Of a stretch of 64,000 nucleotides of DNA, positions 8,212-17,519 are shown one piece after another. Under the pieces are notes generated by a model. It was not told where the DNA came from. It did not search any database and was given only the letters and a program-made list of their open reading frames with translations. The stretch is from Janthinobacterium rivuli. Lineage in GTDB: Bacteria > Pseudomonadota > Gammaproteobacteria > Burkholderiales > Burkholderiaceae_D. Each line of letters opens with the position of its first letter. The first letter of the stretch is position 1. The stretch spans positions 4,092,001 to 4,156,000 of the forward strand of contig NZ_CP121464.1 of assembly GCF_029690045.1 (NCBI RefSeq), in the 5' to 3' direction. The translations under genes were made by a program, and so were the position numbers.

Positions 8212-8718
8212 TCAGTTTGCTACCGGGTCCGGCGATTTCCACACCACGATATCGGGTTCCTGGGCGAGCTTGTCAAGATCGGCGTCCGCACGTGGCAAGA
8301 TTACCTTAAATTTCACTGACTCAACCCCTTTAGCGGGAAAAATATTGCCATTACTAAACAAATAGATGATTTTTTGCTCTTTCTTATCGTACAACCAGTT
8401 CCCGGCTTGCAATTTTTCAAGGTCGGGCTGCGCGAACTCGCCCAGGTAGTTGGCCGGCTTGTCAGCCAGCCAGTCGAACGGGTTTTGCCGTGCCAGCGCC
8501 GGCAACTGGTCGCGCCGGTCGGCCAGGTACAAGTGCAGCACCTGCACCCGCAAGCTGGTGCGCAGGACGCCGAGCATCTGCGCCACGGCCACCTGCTGCG
8601 CCTGCTGCTGGTAATAGCTGACCCGGTTCAAGAAAACGGCCATCAGGATGGCGAACACGCCCGCCACCACCGCCAGCTCGAACAGGGTGAAACCGCGCTG
8701 GCGCAACGTTTTTGCCAT
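8212..8718 (-). CDS. mshF: MSHA pilin-like protein MshF
   Basis: Prepilin-like protein of 168 residues in the mshF position between mshG and the pilin. Short leader MAKTLRQRG, then FTLFELAVVAGVFAILMAVF with Glu5, a helix rich in Gln (YYQQQAQQVAVAQML) and a mixed domain with RRDQLPALARQNPFDWL, a stretch common in MshF/GspG-like proteins. The start overlaps mshG by one base (TGATG). Identity as MshF rests on position and the N-terminal helix more than on overall sequence. Confidence 0.8.
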   Translation of the reverse strand: MAKTLRQRGFTLFELAVVAGVFAILMAVFLNRVSYYQQQAQQVAVAQMLGVLRTSLRVQVLHLYLADRRDQLPALARQNPFDWLADKPANYLGEFAQPDLEKLQAGNWLYDKKEQKIIYLFSNGNIFPAKGVESVKFKVILPRADADLDKLAQEPDIVVWKSPDPVAN

Positions 8719-9953
8719 CAGTGCAGGGCCGCCCGGCCCAGGTCCCAGATCGGCAGGAAGATGCCCAGCGCCAGCACCAGCACCATGGCGCCGAGGAAGA
8801 CGATCAAAATCGGCTCGATCTGCGCCGACAGGGTTTTCAGCTCGTAATCGACTTCGCGCTCGTACATGTCGGCGATCTCGTCCATCAGGTCGTCCAGCGA
8901 ACCGGATTCCTCGCCCACGGCGATCATCTGCAGCACCACGGGCGTAAACACGTTGGCCGCCACCGAGGTGCGCAAGATGCTTTCGCCCCGCTCGACGCCG
9001 TCGCGCATCTGTTCCACGCGCGCGCTCAAATACGTGTTGTCGACCGTTTGCGACACCACCGTCAGCGCCTGCACGATGGGCACGCCGCTCGTGCTCGACA
9101 GGGCAAAGCTGCGCGCGAAGCGGGCCATCGTGCCTTTCAGGATGATCTTGCCGGCGATCGGCAGGCGCAGCTTGGCGCGGTCCCATTTGTACAAGCCCTC
9201 TTTCGTGCGCAGCCAGGCGCGCCAGCCGAAAAAGCCGCCCGCGCCCAGCAGCAGAAGAAGGGGCCAGTACGCCACCGTAAAGCGCGAGGTGCCGATCAGG
9301 ATGCGTGTCATCAGGGGCAGTTCCGCGTGGAAGCTGGCGAACACCTTCTCGAACTGGGGAATGACGAAGATATTCACCACCACCATGGCGGCCAGCATGG
9401 CGAAGACGACGAAGGTCGGGTAGCGCGTCGCCGTTTTCACGCGCGCGCGCATGTCGCGGTCGAATTCCAGGTGGTTGAACAGGCGCAAAAACACTTCATC
9501 GAGGCGCCCCGTCATTTCACCCACGCGCACCATCGACAAATAAAACGGCGTGAAGATGGCCGGGTGGCGCGCCATGGCGGCCGACAGTTCGCGGCCCGCG
9601 TCGAGCGACTCGCGCACATCCTTGATGATGCGCCCGAACGCGGGGCTGATGGCGGACTCCTGCAAGCCGGCCAGGCCGCGCATGATGGGCACGCCCGCCT
9701 TGAGCAGCGTGTACAGCTGGCGGCTGAACAGCTGCACGTCCATGGGCGTGACTTTTTTCTCGGTCAGCCTGGCCCACCAGCCCAGCTGATTGGCTCCGGC
9801 CTTCGTCACCGTCTGTTTGGTGGCGCTGATGTCGACGGGCGTGCTGCCGCCCGCCATCAACTGGTCGGCCACGGCGCCGCTGTCGGCCCCTTCCATCACG
9901 CCGGTCAGCAGTTCACCGCTGGCGCTGCGCGCCTTGTAAGAGAAAAACGGCAC
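8718..9953 (-). CDS. mshG: MSHA inner-membrane platform protein MshG (GspF/PilC family)
   Basis: Polytopic platform protein of 411 residues with two GspF domains (about 70-195 and 275-395), each preceding membrane helices (about 177-198, 226-246, 380-402). Motifs typical of the family include LFSRQLYTLLKAGVPI, MVRVGEMTGRLDEVF and MIAVGEESGSLDDLM. It couples the MshE ATPase to pilin insertion. GTG start one base after the mshE stop, with GAGGA upstream inside the end of mshE; translational coupling is likely. Confidence 0.92.
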   Translation of the reverse strand: MPFFSYKARSASGELLTGVMEGADSGAVADQLMAGGSTPVDISATKQTVTKAGANQLGWWARLTEKKVTPMDVQLFSRQLYTLLKAGVPIMRGLAGLQESAISPAFGRIIKDVRESLDAGRELSAAMARHPAIFTPFYLSMVRVGEMTGRLDEVFLRLFNHLEFDRDMRARVKTATRYPTFVVFAMLAAMVVVNIFVIPQFEKVFASFHAELPLMTRILIGTSRFTVAYWPLLLLLGAGGFFGWRAWLRTKEGLYKWDRAKLRLPIAGKIILKGTMARFARSFALSSTSGVPIVQALTVVSQTVDNTYLSARVEQMRDGVERGESILRTSVAANVFTPVVLQMIAVGEESGSLDDLMDEIADMYEREVDYELKTLSAQIEPILIVFLGAMVLVLALGIFLPIWDLGRAALH

Positions 9954-9954
9954 C

Positions 9955-11658
9955 TCAATCCTCGCTCTGGTTGCTGATACGCATCGCTTCCATCACCGTC
10001 GTGCGGCCTTGCACCACCAGCTGCACGGCGTGGCGGCGCAGGGTCTCGCCCGCCATCTGCGCCGTCGCCACCTTCATGAAGTGGGAAGGGTCCGCATGGT
10101 TGGCGGCGTCGGCCACGGCGCGCGTGATTTCCAGCAATTCGTACACGCCCGTGCGGCCCCGGTAACCCATGCCGTTGCAATGCGAACAGCCCTTGCCGTG
10201 GAAATACTGGTTGCGCTCGACCAGCTCGCCCAGTTCCAGGCGCAGCCATTCGTATTCATTCGGCGTGGGCTGGTACGGCGTGCTGCAGCTTTCGCAGATC
10301 ACGCGCACCAGGCGCTGCGCCAGCACGGCTTGCAGCGAACTGCCCACCATGTAGCGGGGCACGCCCATGTCCATCAGGCGCAGCGGCGTGCTGATGGCGT
10401 CGTTGGTATGCAGGGTCGACAGCACCAGGTGACCCGTCATGGCGGCACGCAGGCCGATCTGCGCCGTTTCCTGGTCGCGCATCTCGCCGACCAGCACGAT
10501 ATCGGGATCTTGCCGCAAGGCCGACCGCAACACGCGGGCAAAGTTCAGTTCGATCTTCTCGTTCACTTGCACCTGGTTAATGCCGGGCAAGCGGTACTCG
10601 ACCGGGTCTTCCACCGTGATGAGCTTTTTTTCCACGGAATTGAGCTCGGACAAGGCGCAGTACAAGGTCGTCGTCTTGCCGCTGCCGGTCGGCCCCGTCA
10701 CCAGCACGAGGCCGTTCGGACGGCTGACGATGGCGCGGAACTGCGCCACCAGCTTGGGCGGCATGCCGATGGCGTCCAGGCGCAAGGTCGTGCCGCCCTG
10801 GTTCAGCAAGCGCATCACCACCGATTCGCCGTACTGCGTTGGCATGGTGGAAATACGCACGTCGATGCGCTGGTTTTTCACGCGGATGGCGAAGCGGCCA
10901 TCCTGCGGCAAGCGTTTCTCGGAAATATCGAGGTCCGACATCAGTTTTAGGCGCAGCGCCAGCGAACTGGCGATCTTGCTGTCCGCTTCCGTCTGCAGGT
11001 GCAGCACGCCGTCGATGCGGAAGCGGATCTGCAGCCGGCCTTCCTGCGGCTCGATGTGGATGTCCGAGGCGCGCACCTGCGTGGCATCCTCGAACACGGA
11101 TTGCAGCAGCTTGACGATGGGCGCCTCTTCCAGGCCCGGGTTGGCGGCCAGCGCGCCAAAGTCGACGGACACGTCGCCCAGGTCCTGCTCCAGCTCGCGC
11201 GTCAGCGTGGAAATGTCTTCCGTGCGGCGGTAGATGCGGTCGATGGCGGACAGCACTTCCGTTTCATTGACAACGGCCAGCTCGATATGGCGCTTGACCA
11301 GGCGCGAAATTTCATCGTAAGCGAACAGGTCCGTCGGATCGGACATGCCGACCAGCAAGCCCTCGCGGCGGTCTTCCAGCACCAGCGCGCGGAAGCGCCG
11401 TGCCTGGGTTTCCGGCAGCAGCCGCACCAGTTCGGGATTGATGTTGAAAAACTTCAGATTGATGTAGGGAATGTCGAGCTGGCGCGCCAGCGCGCCCGAA
11501 ATCTGCTCTTCCGTGACGAAGCCGTGCTCGACAAAAACGCGGCCCAGCTTGCGCCCCGAACGCTTCTGTTCCGTCAAGGCCTGGCCCAATTGTTCTTCCG
11601 TCAGCAGTTTCTGCTGCACCAAAATTTCACCGAGCCGGACTTTCTCTGGCCTTGCCAT
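9955..11658 (-). CDS. mshE: MSHA pilus extension ATPase MshE with c-di-GMP-binding N-domain
   Basis: Hexameric type II/IV secretion ATPase of 567 residues that powers pilus polymerisation. The N-terminus carries two 24-residue MshEN motifs, RLGEILVQQKLLTEEQLGQA (from residue 8) and KLGRVFVEHGFVTEEQISGA (from 37), the known c-di-GMP-binding elements of MshE. Walker A TGPTGSGKTT is at 321-330, Walker B-type DPDIVLVGEMRD and the His box STLHTND follow, and a zinc tetracysteine (CESC and CSHC) is near residues 450-500. ATG with a strong AGGAG site. First gene of the MSHA operon, divergent from the second pilus-like cluster. Confidence 0.95.
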   Translation of the reverse strand: MARPEKVRLGEILVQQKLLTEEQLGQALTEQKRSGRKLGRVFVEHGFVTEEQISGALARQLDIPYINLKFFNINPELVRLLPETQARRFRALVLEDRREGLLVGMSDPTDLFAYDEISRLVKRHIELAVVNETEVLSAIDRIYRRTEDISTLTRELEQDLGDVSVDFGALAANPGLEEAPIVKLLQSVFEDATQVRASDIHIEPQEGRLQIRFRIDGVLHLQTEADSKIASSLALRLKLMSDLDISEKRLPQDGRFAIRVKNQRIDVRISTMPTQYGESVVMRLLNQGGTTLRLDAIGMPPKLVAQFRAIVSRPNGLVLVTGPTGSGKTTTLYCALSELNSVEKKLITVEDPVEYRLPGINQVQVNEKIELNFARVLRSALRQDPDIVLVGEMRDQETAQIGLRAAMTGHLVLSTLHTNDAISTPLRLMDMGVPRYMVGSSLQAVLAQRLVRVICESCSTPYQPTPNEYEWLRLELGELVERNQYFHGKGCSHCNGMGYRGRTGVYELLEITRAVADAANHADPSHFMKVATAQMAGETLRRHAVQLVVQGRTTVMEAMRISNQSED

Positions 11659-11866
11659 GCTTGCTCCTCGACAGATTCTTCAGACGATGCGCGCCAGCGG
11701 CGCGCGCAGGTATTTTATTCCAGAACCTGTTGTTTCTTAAAGAAAATACATTGCGTGGCTTGATTTTCGCGCATTTCGACACTCTGCAAGGAAACACTTG
11801 CCGCCCGCCAGCACCCATGGCAATAATGGCGGCCGTACCCCGCCTTGCCTGCCGCCCCTTGCCCCT

Positions 11867-12595
11867 ATGAACGCCTGCGCCATCGAGTTCCACAACGTGC
11901 ATCTGCAACTGGCGGGCAGCGCCGTGCTGCGCGGCGTCGACCTGCAGGTGCGCGCGGGAGAACTGTTCGGTCTGGTTGGCGTGAATGGCGCGGGCAAGAC
12001 ATCGCTGCTGAAATGCCTGCTCGACTTTTGCGCGCCCGAGCGGGGAAACATCACCATCTTCGGCCAGCCGCATCGCCACGGCGCGGCGCGCCAGCCCCTG
12101 TCGTTTCTGCCGGAACGCTTCCAGGCACCCCATTACCTGACGGGCGGCGACTTCCTGCGCTACCTGGCCCGCCTGCACAAGGCGCCCCCCGATGCGCAGG
12201 CGCAGCAACAAACCCTGGACGCGCTGGAACTGGCGCCAGACGCCCTGCTGCGCCCCGCGCGCGAGTATTCAAAAGGCATGATGCAAAAGCTGGGACTGGC
12301 CGCCTGCTTGCTGTCGGGCAAGCCGCAACTGGTGCTCGATGAACCGATGAGCGGACTCGACCCGAAGGCGCGCGCGCAATTCAAGCAAGTGCTGCGGCAA
12401 GCGCGCGCGCAAGGCCGCGGCGCCCTGCTCACTTCGCATGCGCTGGCCGACGTGGAAGAATTGTGCGACCGCATGGCCATCCTGCATGCGGGCCGCATCG
12501 TGTTTACAGGTACGCCCGCCGAATGCCGCGCGCGCCATGGCGGCGCCGAAGACGCCAGCCTGGAACAGGCTTTTCTCAATTGCATCGCGACATGA
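11867..12595 (+). CDS. ABC transporter ATPase at the head of the second pilus-like cluster
   Basis: ABC ATP-binding subunit of 242 residues: Walker A GVNGAGKTS near residue 38, an atypical signature region EYSKGMMQKLGLA (SKGM in place of LSGGQ, common in ABC-2-type export ATPases), Walker B LVLDEPMSGLDP and the switch His in TSHAL. Likely works with the ABC-2 permease at 24502-25275, 12 kb downstream in the same operon. The ATG at 11867 lacks a clear ribosome site; a TTG at 11798 with AAGGA upstream would add 23 residues and could be the true start. Stop overlaps the next gene (ATGA). Confidence 0.88.
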   Translation: MNACAIEFHNVHLQLAGSAVLRGVDLQVRAGELFGLVGVNGAGKTSLLKCLLDFCAPERGNITIFGQPHRHGAARQPLSFLPERFQAPHYLTGGDFLRYLARLHKAPPDAQAQQQTLDALELAPDALLRPAREYSKGMMQKLGLAACLLSGKPQLVLDEPMSGLDPKARAQFKQVLRQARAQGRGALLTSHALADVEELCDRMAILHAGRIVFTGTPAECRARHGGAEDASLEQAFLNCIAT

Positions 12596-14094
12596 ACGCC
12601 CCTGTCTCCGCGCCGCACGCCGCCAGCCCCTACGCGCCCGCGCCGCACGGCATGTATCTGCGCCATTTCGGCTTGCGCACGGCGCCGTTCGGCATCACGC
12701 CGGACCCGGCCTTCTTTTATCCCGGCAATACACGGGGCGAACTGCTCGATGCGCTGCTGTATGCCGTCACGCAAGGCGAAGGCATCATCAAGCTGACGGG
12801 CGAAGTGGGCAGCGGCAAGACCATGTTGTGCCGCATGCTGGCCGAGCGCCTGCCGCCCCATGTTGACGTGCTGTACCTGCTCAATCCCCGCCTGGAGCCG
12901 GACGACGTGCTGCACGCCATCGCCGCCGAACTGGGCCTGGAACTGGACGGATGCCGCGCCGATGCCGTGCTGCGCGTCCTGCACGGCGAGCTGATCACCC
13001 GGCATGCGGCGGGACGGCAGGTGGTGCTGCTGGCCGAAGAAGCGCAAGCCATGCCGGGCGCCACGCTGGAAGCGCTGCGCCTGCTGACGAATCTGGAAAC
13101 GGCCAGCCACAAGCTGCTGCAAATCGTCCTGTTTGGCCAGCCGGAATTGCAGCACACCCTGGACTTGCCGCAGTTTCGCCCATTGAAGGAACGCATCACC
13201 CACAGTTTTAGCGTGCCGCCCCTGCCGCCAGCCTTGCTGGGCGACTACCTGGCATGCCGCCTGAGCGCCGCCGGCCGCACGGCGCCGCTCGTCTTCACGC
13301 CGGCCGCACTGCGCAAGCTGGCGCGCGCCGCGCAAGGCATCGTGCGCAGGGTCAACATTTTGGCCGACAAGGCCTTGCTGGCCGCGTTTGCGGACGATGC
13401 ACAGGAAATCAGTGCGCGCCACATGCGCCTGGCCATTGCCGACAGCCCCTTTTACCGCGCGCCCTGGCATGCGGGCAAGCTGCTGGCGGGCGCCTTGAGC
13501 GCGCTGATGCTGCTGGCCACGGCGCTGCTGTGGCAATGGCTGGCGAACAGCCCGGGCAAGACAGCGGCGACCGTCAGGACGGCCCCGCCGGCAAGCCAGG
13601 CATTCCAGGCATCGCAGGCATCGCAGGGACATGCCACCACGCCCGCCGACGCGCACCCAGGCGCGCTGCAGGCAGCCGCGGCGCGCGCACCGCTGCCAGC
13701 GCCATCCACGCTGCTCGACAACAAGCTGGCCGAATCGCGCGACTGGCTGGCCCGCCAAGGGGCGCAGCAACTGGTGCTGCAAATCGCCAGCCTGCCCGCC
13801 ACCGAGACGGCTGCGGCGGAAACCTTCCTGCAGCAGGCGCAGCAAGCCACGGGCCTGCACGACCTCCACGTGTTTCGCCTGCCTGGCGGCGCGCCCGCAA
13901 AGACGCCGCGCAATACCTCCGCCGCGCGCCTGCTCATCGTCTACGGCAGCTTTGCCGACCAGGCCAGCGCCGAAGCCGTGCGGGCCAGGCTGGCCCCGGC
14001 ATCGCCACAGAAAATATTGCTGAGCGACATAGATAGTATCCGCACGGAAATGAAAGCCATGATCGCGGCAAAAACCGGGCGTGGCGCCCCCTGA
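12592..14094 (+). CDS. ExeA/MshM-like AAA ATPase with C-terminal membrane segment
   Basis: AAA ATPase of 500 residues. N-terminal FGLRTAPFGITPDPAFFYPG is the ExeA/MshM signature, Walker A GEVGSGKT is near residue 73 and Walker B QVVLLAEEAQAMPG near 140. The ATPase domain ends around residue 280, followed by one membrane helix (LLAGALSALMLLATALLW), an Ala/Gln/Ser-rich spacer and a C-terminal domain with SPOR-like look (LVLQIASL and LLIVYGSFADQASAEAV), which would bind peptidoglycan. Probably helps pass or assemble the secretin encoded next. Paralogue of the partial mshM at the left edge. Confidence 0.85.
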   Translation: MNAPVSAPHAASPYAPAPHGMYLRHFGLRTAPFGITPDPAFFYPGNTRGELLDALLYAVTQGEGIIKLTGEVGSGKTMLCRMLAERLPPHVDVLYLLNPRLEPDDVLHAIAAELGLELDGCRADAVLRVLHGELITRHAAGRQVVLLAEEAQAMPGATLEALRLLTNLETASHKLLQIVLFGQPELQHTLDLPQFRPLKERITHSFSVPPLPPALLGDYLACRLSAAGRTAPLVFTPAALRKLARAAQGIVRRVNILADKALLAAFADDAQEISARHMRLAIADSPFYRAPWHAGKLLAGALSALMLLATALLWQWLANSPGKTAATVRTAPPASQAFQASQASQGHATTPADAHPGALQAAAARAPLPAPSTLLDNKLAESRDWLARQGAQQLVLQIASLPATETAAAETFLQQAQQATGLHDLHVFRLPGGAPAKTPRNTSAARLLIVYGSFADQASAEAVRARLAPASPQKILLSDIDSIRTEMKAMIAAKTGRGAP

Positions 14095-14201
14095 CTTTAT
14101 TTCCGCATATTGCCTCCCGGGCCTGCACAGCTGATTGCTTTTAAGCGATCATGCTGGGTAAAATTACAAAAGCACAACACGACTTCAAGGGCGAACTTTT
14201 C

Positions 14202-16145
14202 ATGACTCAACACCCTATTCCTGTGCTGGCCTTTTGGGTCGCCCTCGCCTGCAGCACCATGCTGGCCGGCTGCGCCACGCATCAAACGCCGCTGTCGCCT
14301 GCCCACCTCAATGCCGCGCCCGTTCCCGCCGGCGTCATTCCCGAACCGGTGCAGCAAAGCAGCGCGCTGGCCGCGCCCTTGCCCGCGCCCAAAGTGGAAA
14401 CCTACAGCGTCACCGTGCACAAGGTGCCCGTGCAATCGCTGCTGTTTGCGCTGGCGCGCGACGCGGGCATGAATATCGACATCCACCCGCAGATCGAAGG
14501 CAGCGTCACCTTGAATGCGCTGAACCAGACCCTGCCGCAACTGCTGGCGCGTATCGGCAAGCAAGTCGATATGCGCTACGAAATCGAGGGCAAGAACCTG
14601 ACCGTGCTGCCCGACGCGCCCGTGTGGCGCAATTACAAGGTCGATTACGTCAACATGGCGCGCAGCACCAACAGCAGCGTGAATATCGCCACGCAAATCT
14701 CCACGGCGGGTGGCGGGTCGAACAACGCCAGCAACCCCGTGGGCGGTACGCAGGGCAGCGGCGGCAATGGCAATAACAATTCGACTACCCTGGTCGTGAA
14801 TCGTTCGGAAAATAATTTCTGGTACAGCCTGGAAAAGAATATCCGCGACCTGCTGCGCGAGACCACGCTCAACGATGTGCAGGTGGACCCGCTGGCGCAG
14901 CTGAACCAGCAATTGACGAGCATGCCCGGCCAGCAAGGACAGCAGGGACAGCAAGTCCAGCCCGGCCAGCAGCAGAATCAGGCCGGCAATCAATACGGCG
15001 GCCAGGCGCCGATGCAGACTGGCGGCCAGTATGCGCCAGGCCAGCAGCAGGGGCCCATCCAGAACGCGAATCCCGGCCAGCCGCTCGATGCGAACGGCAT
15101 GCCGCTGTTAAAGCTGGCCAACAAGGGCAGCCCCTCGTCCGTCGTCGTCAACGTGGAAGGCGGCCTGATCGCCGTGCGGGCCACGGGGCGCCAGCATGAA
15201 AAGATCGCCGAATTCCTCGACGCCGTGTTGCACAGCGCCAAGCGGCAAGTGCTGATCGAGGCGACCATCCTTGAAGTGCGCCTGAGCAATGAATACCAGC
15301 AAGGCATCAACTGGTCGCGCCTGACGGGCAGCCTGCAACTGCGCCAGGGGCAAGTGGGCACGGCGGGCCTGTCCAGCGGAGTCACGCCCGGCGCCACGCC
15401 CGGCATCTTCGTGCTCGATTACCTGAAGGACAGTTTCAAAACGACCATACAGCTGCTCGAATCGTTCGGCAAGGTGAAAGTGCTGTCCAGCCCGAAGATC
15501 AGCGTGCTGAACAACCAGACGGCCATGCTGAAGGTGGTCGACAACAATGTCTTCTTTACCATCAAGGTGACGCCCGCCGTGATCAGCTCGACGGGCACCA
15601 TCACCACGCCGGCCACGTATGAATCGAAACTGGAAACGGTGCCCGTCGGCTTCGTCATGAGCGTCACGCCGCAGATTTCCGACAGCGATGAAGTCACCCT
15701 CAACGTGCGTCCCACCATCACGCGCATCGTGGGCTATGTGCAAGACCCGAATCCGGCCCTGGCCACGGCCAACGTGCAAAGCCGCGTGCCCGTGATCCAG
15801 GCGCGCGAGCTGGAATCGATCATGAAAGTGGGCAATGGCCAGATCGCCGTGATGGGCGGCCTGATGCAGGACTCCATCGACAACGCCCGCGATGGCGTGC
15901 CGGGCCTGTCCAGCCTGCCCGTCGTGGGCAATTTGTTTACCTACCGCAATGAGGCAAGCAGCAAGACGGAGCTGGTGATCTTCATGCGCCCCGTCGTCGT
16001 CAAGGATGCCAGCGTCGAGGGCGATTACCGCGCTTACCGCTACCTGCTGCCAGGCCAGGCGCCGCTCAACAGCCAGCCCTACACGGATGGCCCGCCGGCG
16101 CCGGCCGTCCGGCCGCAGGCGCGCCTGCAGGGAGATTTTCCATGA
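14202..16145 (+). CDS. Second secretin lipoprotein (MshL/PulD-like)
   Basis: Outer-membrane secretin of 647 residues. Signal peptide ends in the lipobox LAGC near residue 24. An STN/secretin N-domain (about 70-145) is followed by an Asn/Gly/Ser linker, a striking Gln/Gly/Pro-rich segment (about 245-310) and the secretin domain with VKVLSSPKISVLNNQTAML, then IAVMGGLMQ and a C-terminal TELVIFMRPVVV. ATG at 14202 with AAGG upstream; the frame is open from 14151 but the earlier start lacks a signal peptide. Architecture matches mshL, but the glutamine-rich insert is its own. Confidence 0.9.
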   Translation: MTQHPIPVLAFWVALACSTMLAGCATHQTPLSPAHLNAAPVPAGVIPEPVQQSSALAAPLPAPKVETYSVTVHKVPVQSLLFALARDAGMNIDIHPQIEGSVTLNALNQTLPQLLARIGKQVDMRYEIEGKNLTVLPDAPVWRNYKVDYVNMARSTNSSVNIATQISTAGGGSNNASNPVGGTQGSGGNGNNNSTTLVVNRSENNFWYSLEKNIRDLLRETTLNDVQVDPLAQLNQQLTSMPGQQGQQGQQVQPGQQQNQAGNQYGGQAPMQTGGQYAPGQQQGPIQNANPGQPLDANGMPLLKLANKGSPSSVVVNVEGGLIAVRATGRQHEKIAEFLDAVLHSAKRQVLIEATILEVRLSNEYQQGINWSRLTGSLQLRQGQVGTAGLSSGVTPGATPGIFVLDYLKDSFKTTIQLLESFGKVKVLSSPKISVLNNQTAMLKVVDNNVFFTIKVTPAVISSTGTITTPATYESKLETVPVGFVMSVTPQISDSDEVTLNVRPTITRIVGYVQDPNPALATANVQSRVPVIQARELESIMKVGNGQIAVMGGLMQDSIDNARDGVPGLSSLPVVGNLFTYRNEASSKTELVIFMRPVVVKDASVEGDYRAYRYLLPGQAPLNSQPYTDGPPAPAVRPQARLQGDFP

Positions 16146-17512
16146 GCTTGCTGATGCAGGCGCTCAAGAAAGCCGAGCGCGCCAAACAGAACAGCCTTTC
16201 CGACGAGGAACTGGAAAAGCCGTCCGAAGCCTACGACCAGGTCCTGGAACTGGCGCCGGCCGACGCCCTGCCGCCCCGTCCCGTGCCGGCCACGCCAGCG
16301 CCCGTGCACCCGGCCAGCACCTTGCGCCTGGAACCGCTGGCGGACGCGCCCGCGCCGCAGCCCGAGTCGAGTAGCGCGCAGCCTGGTCCGCCTCCGGAAC
16401 CGCCACGCGCGCGCCCCGAACCGCCGCCCGCCCGGCCACGCGCCAGCCGCAGCAATCCGCCGCCGAAAGGTCCCACTGGCCCCATCAGCGTCGACCCGGC
16501 CACCGTGCGCCTGGCCGTGCTGCTGGCGATATTGCTGCTGGTGGCTGGCTCCATGGCGTACTGGTACTGGCGCGCCAGCACCAGCCCCGGCGCGGGCGCC
16601 AGCCTGCCCGGCGTGCCCATGCCGCTGACGGACGCTCCGGGCGCGGCCGGCGTTGCCGGCCCCGTGCTGGTGCTGCCGGCCACGGGTGCCGCGCCGACGG
16701 ACGCCATGACGCCTGCCGCACTGCCGCCCGACTATCCGCGCGACGCGCGCCAGCAGACAGCTGCGGCGGACCAGCAGGCGATGATCCAGGCCGCCGTGGC
16801 GGCGCAGCTGGCGCAGCTGGCCCCGCCTGCGCCACCGAGCCTGCCACCGGTGGCCGCGCCCGACAATAGCCAGATCCAGGTGCAGCGCAGCGTGGCCGCG
16901 CCGCAAATCAACCCCGGCGTGCAGCAAGCCTACCAGGCCTTCAACGGCGGCCAGCTGGGCCTGGCTCGTCAGCAATATGAAACCGTGCTGCGGCAGGATG
17001 CGAATAACCGCGACGCGCTGCTGGGCCTGGCGGCCGTGGCCCTGCGCGAGCAGCAAGGCGCGCAAGCGGCGGCCCTGTACGTGCGTTTGCTGGAAACCAA
17101 TCCCGACGATGGCGAAGCGCTGGCCGGCCTGATCGGCCTGCGCCAGGGCGACGTGGCGCAGAGCGAAGCAAGGCTGAAAGCCATCCTGGCGCGCAGCCCC
17201 GACAGCGCGCCCGTGCTGTTTGCACTGGGCAATGTGTATGCCAAGCAGCGCCGCTGGAACGAAGCGCAGCAGCAATTTTTCCGCGCCTATGGCGCCGCGC
17301 CCGGCAATCCCGACTATGCCTTCAACCTGGCCGTGGGCCTGGATCGGCTGAACCAGCCCCGGCTGGCCGCCACGTATTACCAGCGCGCCTTGACCCTGGC
17401 ACAAGCGGCGCCCGCCGCCTTCGACCAGGCCGTCGTGCAAACGCGTTTGCGCGAATTGACGGCACCTGTGGCCACGGCCGAGCCGGCCACCATCCCACCC
17501 CGTCAGGAATAA
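16142..17512 (+). CDS. TPR-containing membrane protein (MshN-like)
   Basis: Bitopic protein of 456 residues. It opens MSLLMQALKKAERAKQ, the standard start of MshN/GspB-like proteins of these clusters. A Pro-rich cytoplasmic region (about 40-115) is followed by one membrane helix (about 121-140, LAVLLAILLLVAGSMAYWYW), a Pro/Ala-rich periplasmic linker and TPR repeats from about residue 260 to 430. It probably bridges the inner-membrane machinery with the secretin. Start overlaps the secretin stop (ATGA) with GGGAG upstream. The first MSHA locus shows no mshN, so this may be the only copy nearby. Confidence 0.85.
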   Translation: MSLLMQALKKAERAKQNSLSDEELEKPSEAYDQVLELAPADALPPRPVPATPAPVHPASTLRLEPLADAPAPQPESSSAQPGPPPEPPRARPEPPPARPRASRSNPPPKGPTGPISVDPATVRLAVLLAILLLVAGSMAYWYWRASTSPGAGASLPGVPMPLTDAPGAAGVAGPVLVLPATGAAPTDAMTPAALPPDYPRDARQQTAAADQQAMIQAAVAAQLAQLAPPAPPSLPPVAAPDNSQIQVQRSVAAPQINPGVQQAYQAFNGGQLGLARQQYETVLRQDANNRDALLGLAAVALREQQGAQAAALYVRLLETNPDDGEALAGLIGLRQGDVAQSEARLKAILARSPDSAPVLFALGNVYAKQRRWNEAQQQFFRAYGAAPGNPDYAFNLAVGLDRLNQPRLAATYYQRALTLAQAAPAAFDQAVVQTRLRELTAPVATAEPATIPPRQE

Positions 17513-17519
17513 GCATCAC

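Noticed and set aside
12160..13869. 569-residue minus-strand open frame over the ABC ATPase and ExeA-like genes
   Set aside because: Low-complexity Arg/Gln/Gly text with no motif. The plus strand encodes Walker A and B proteins at the same place.
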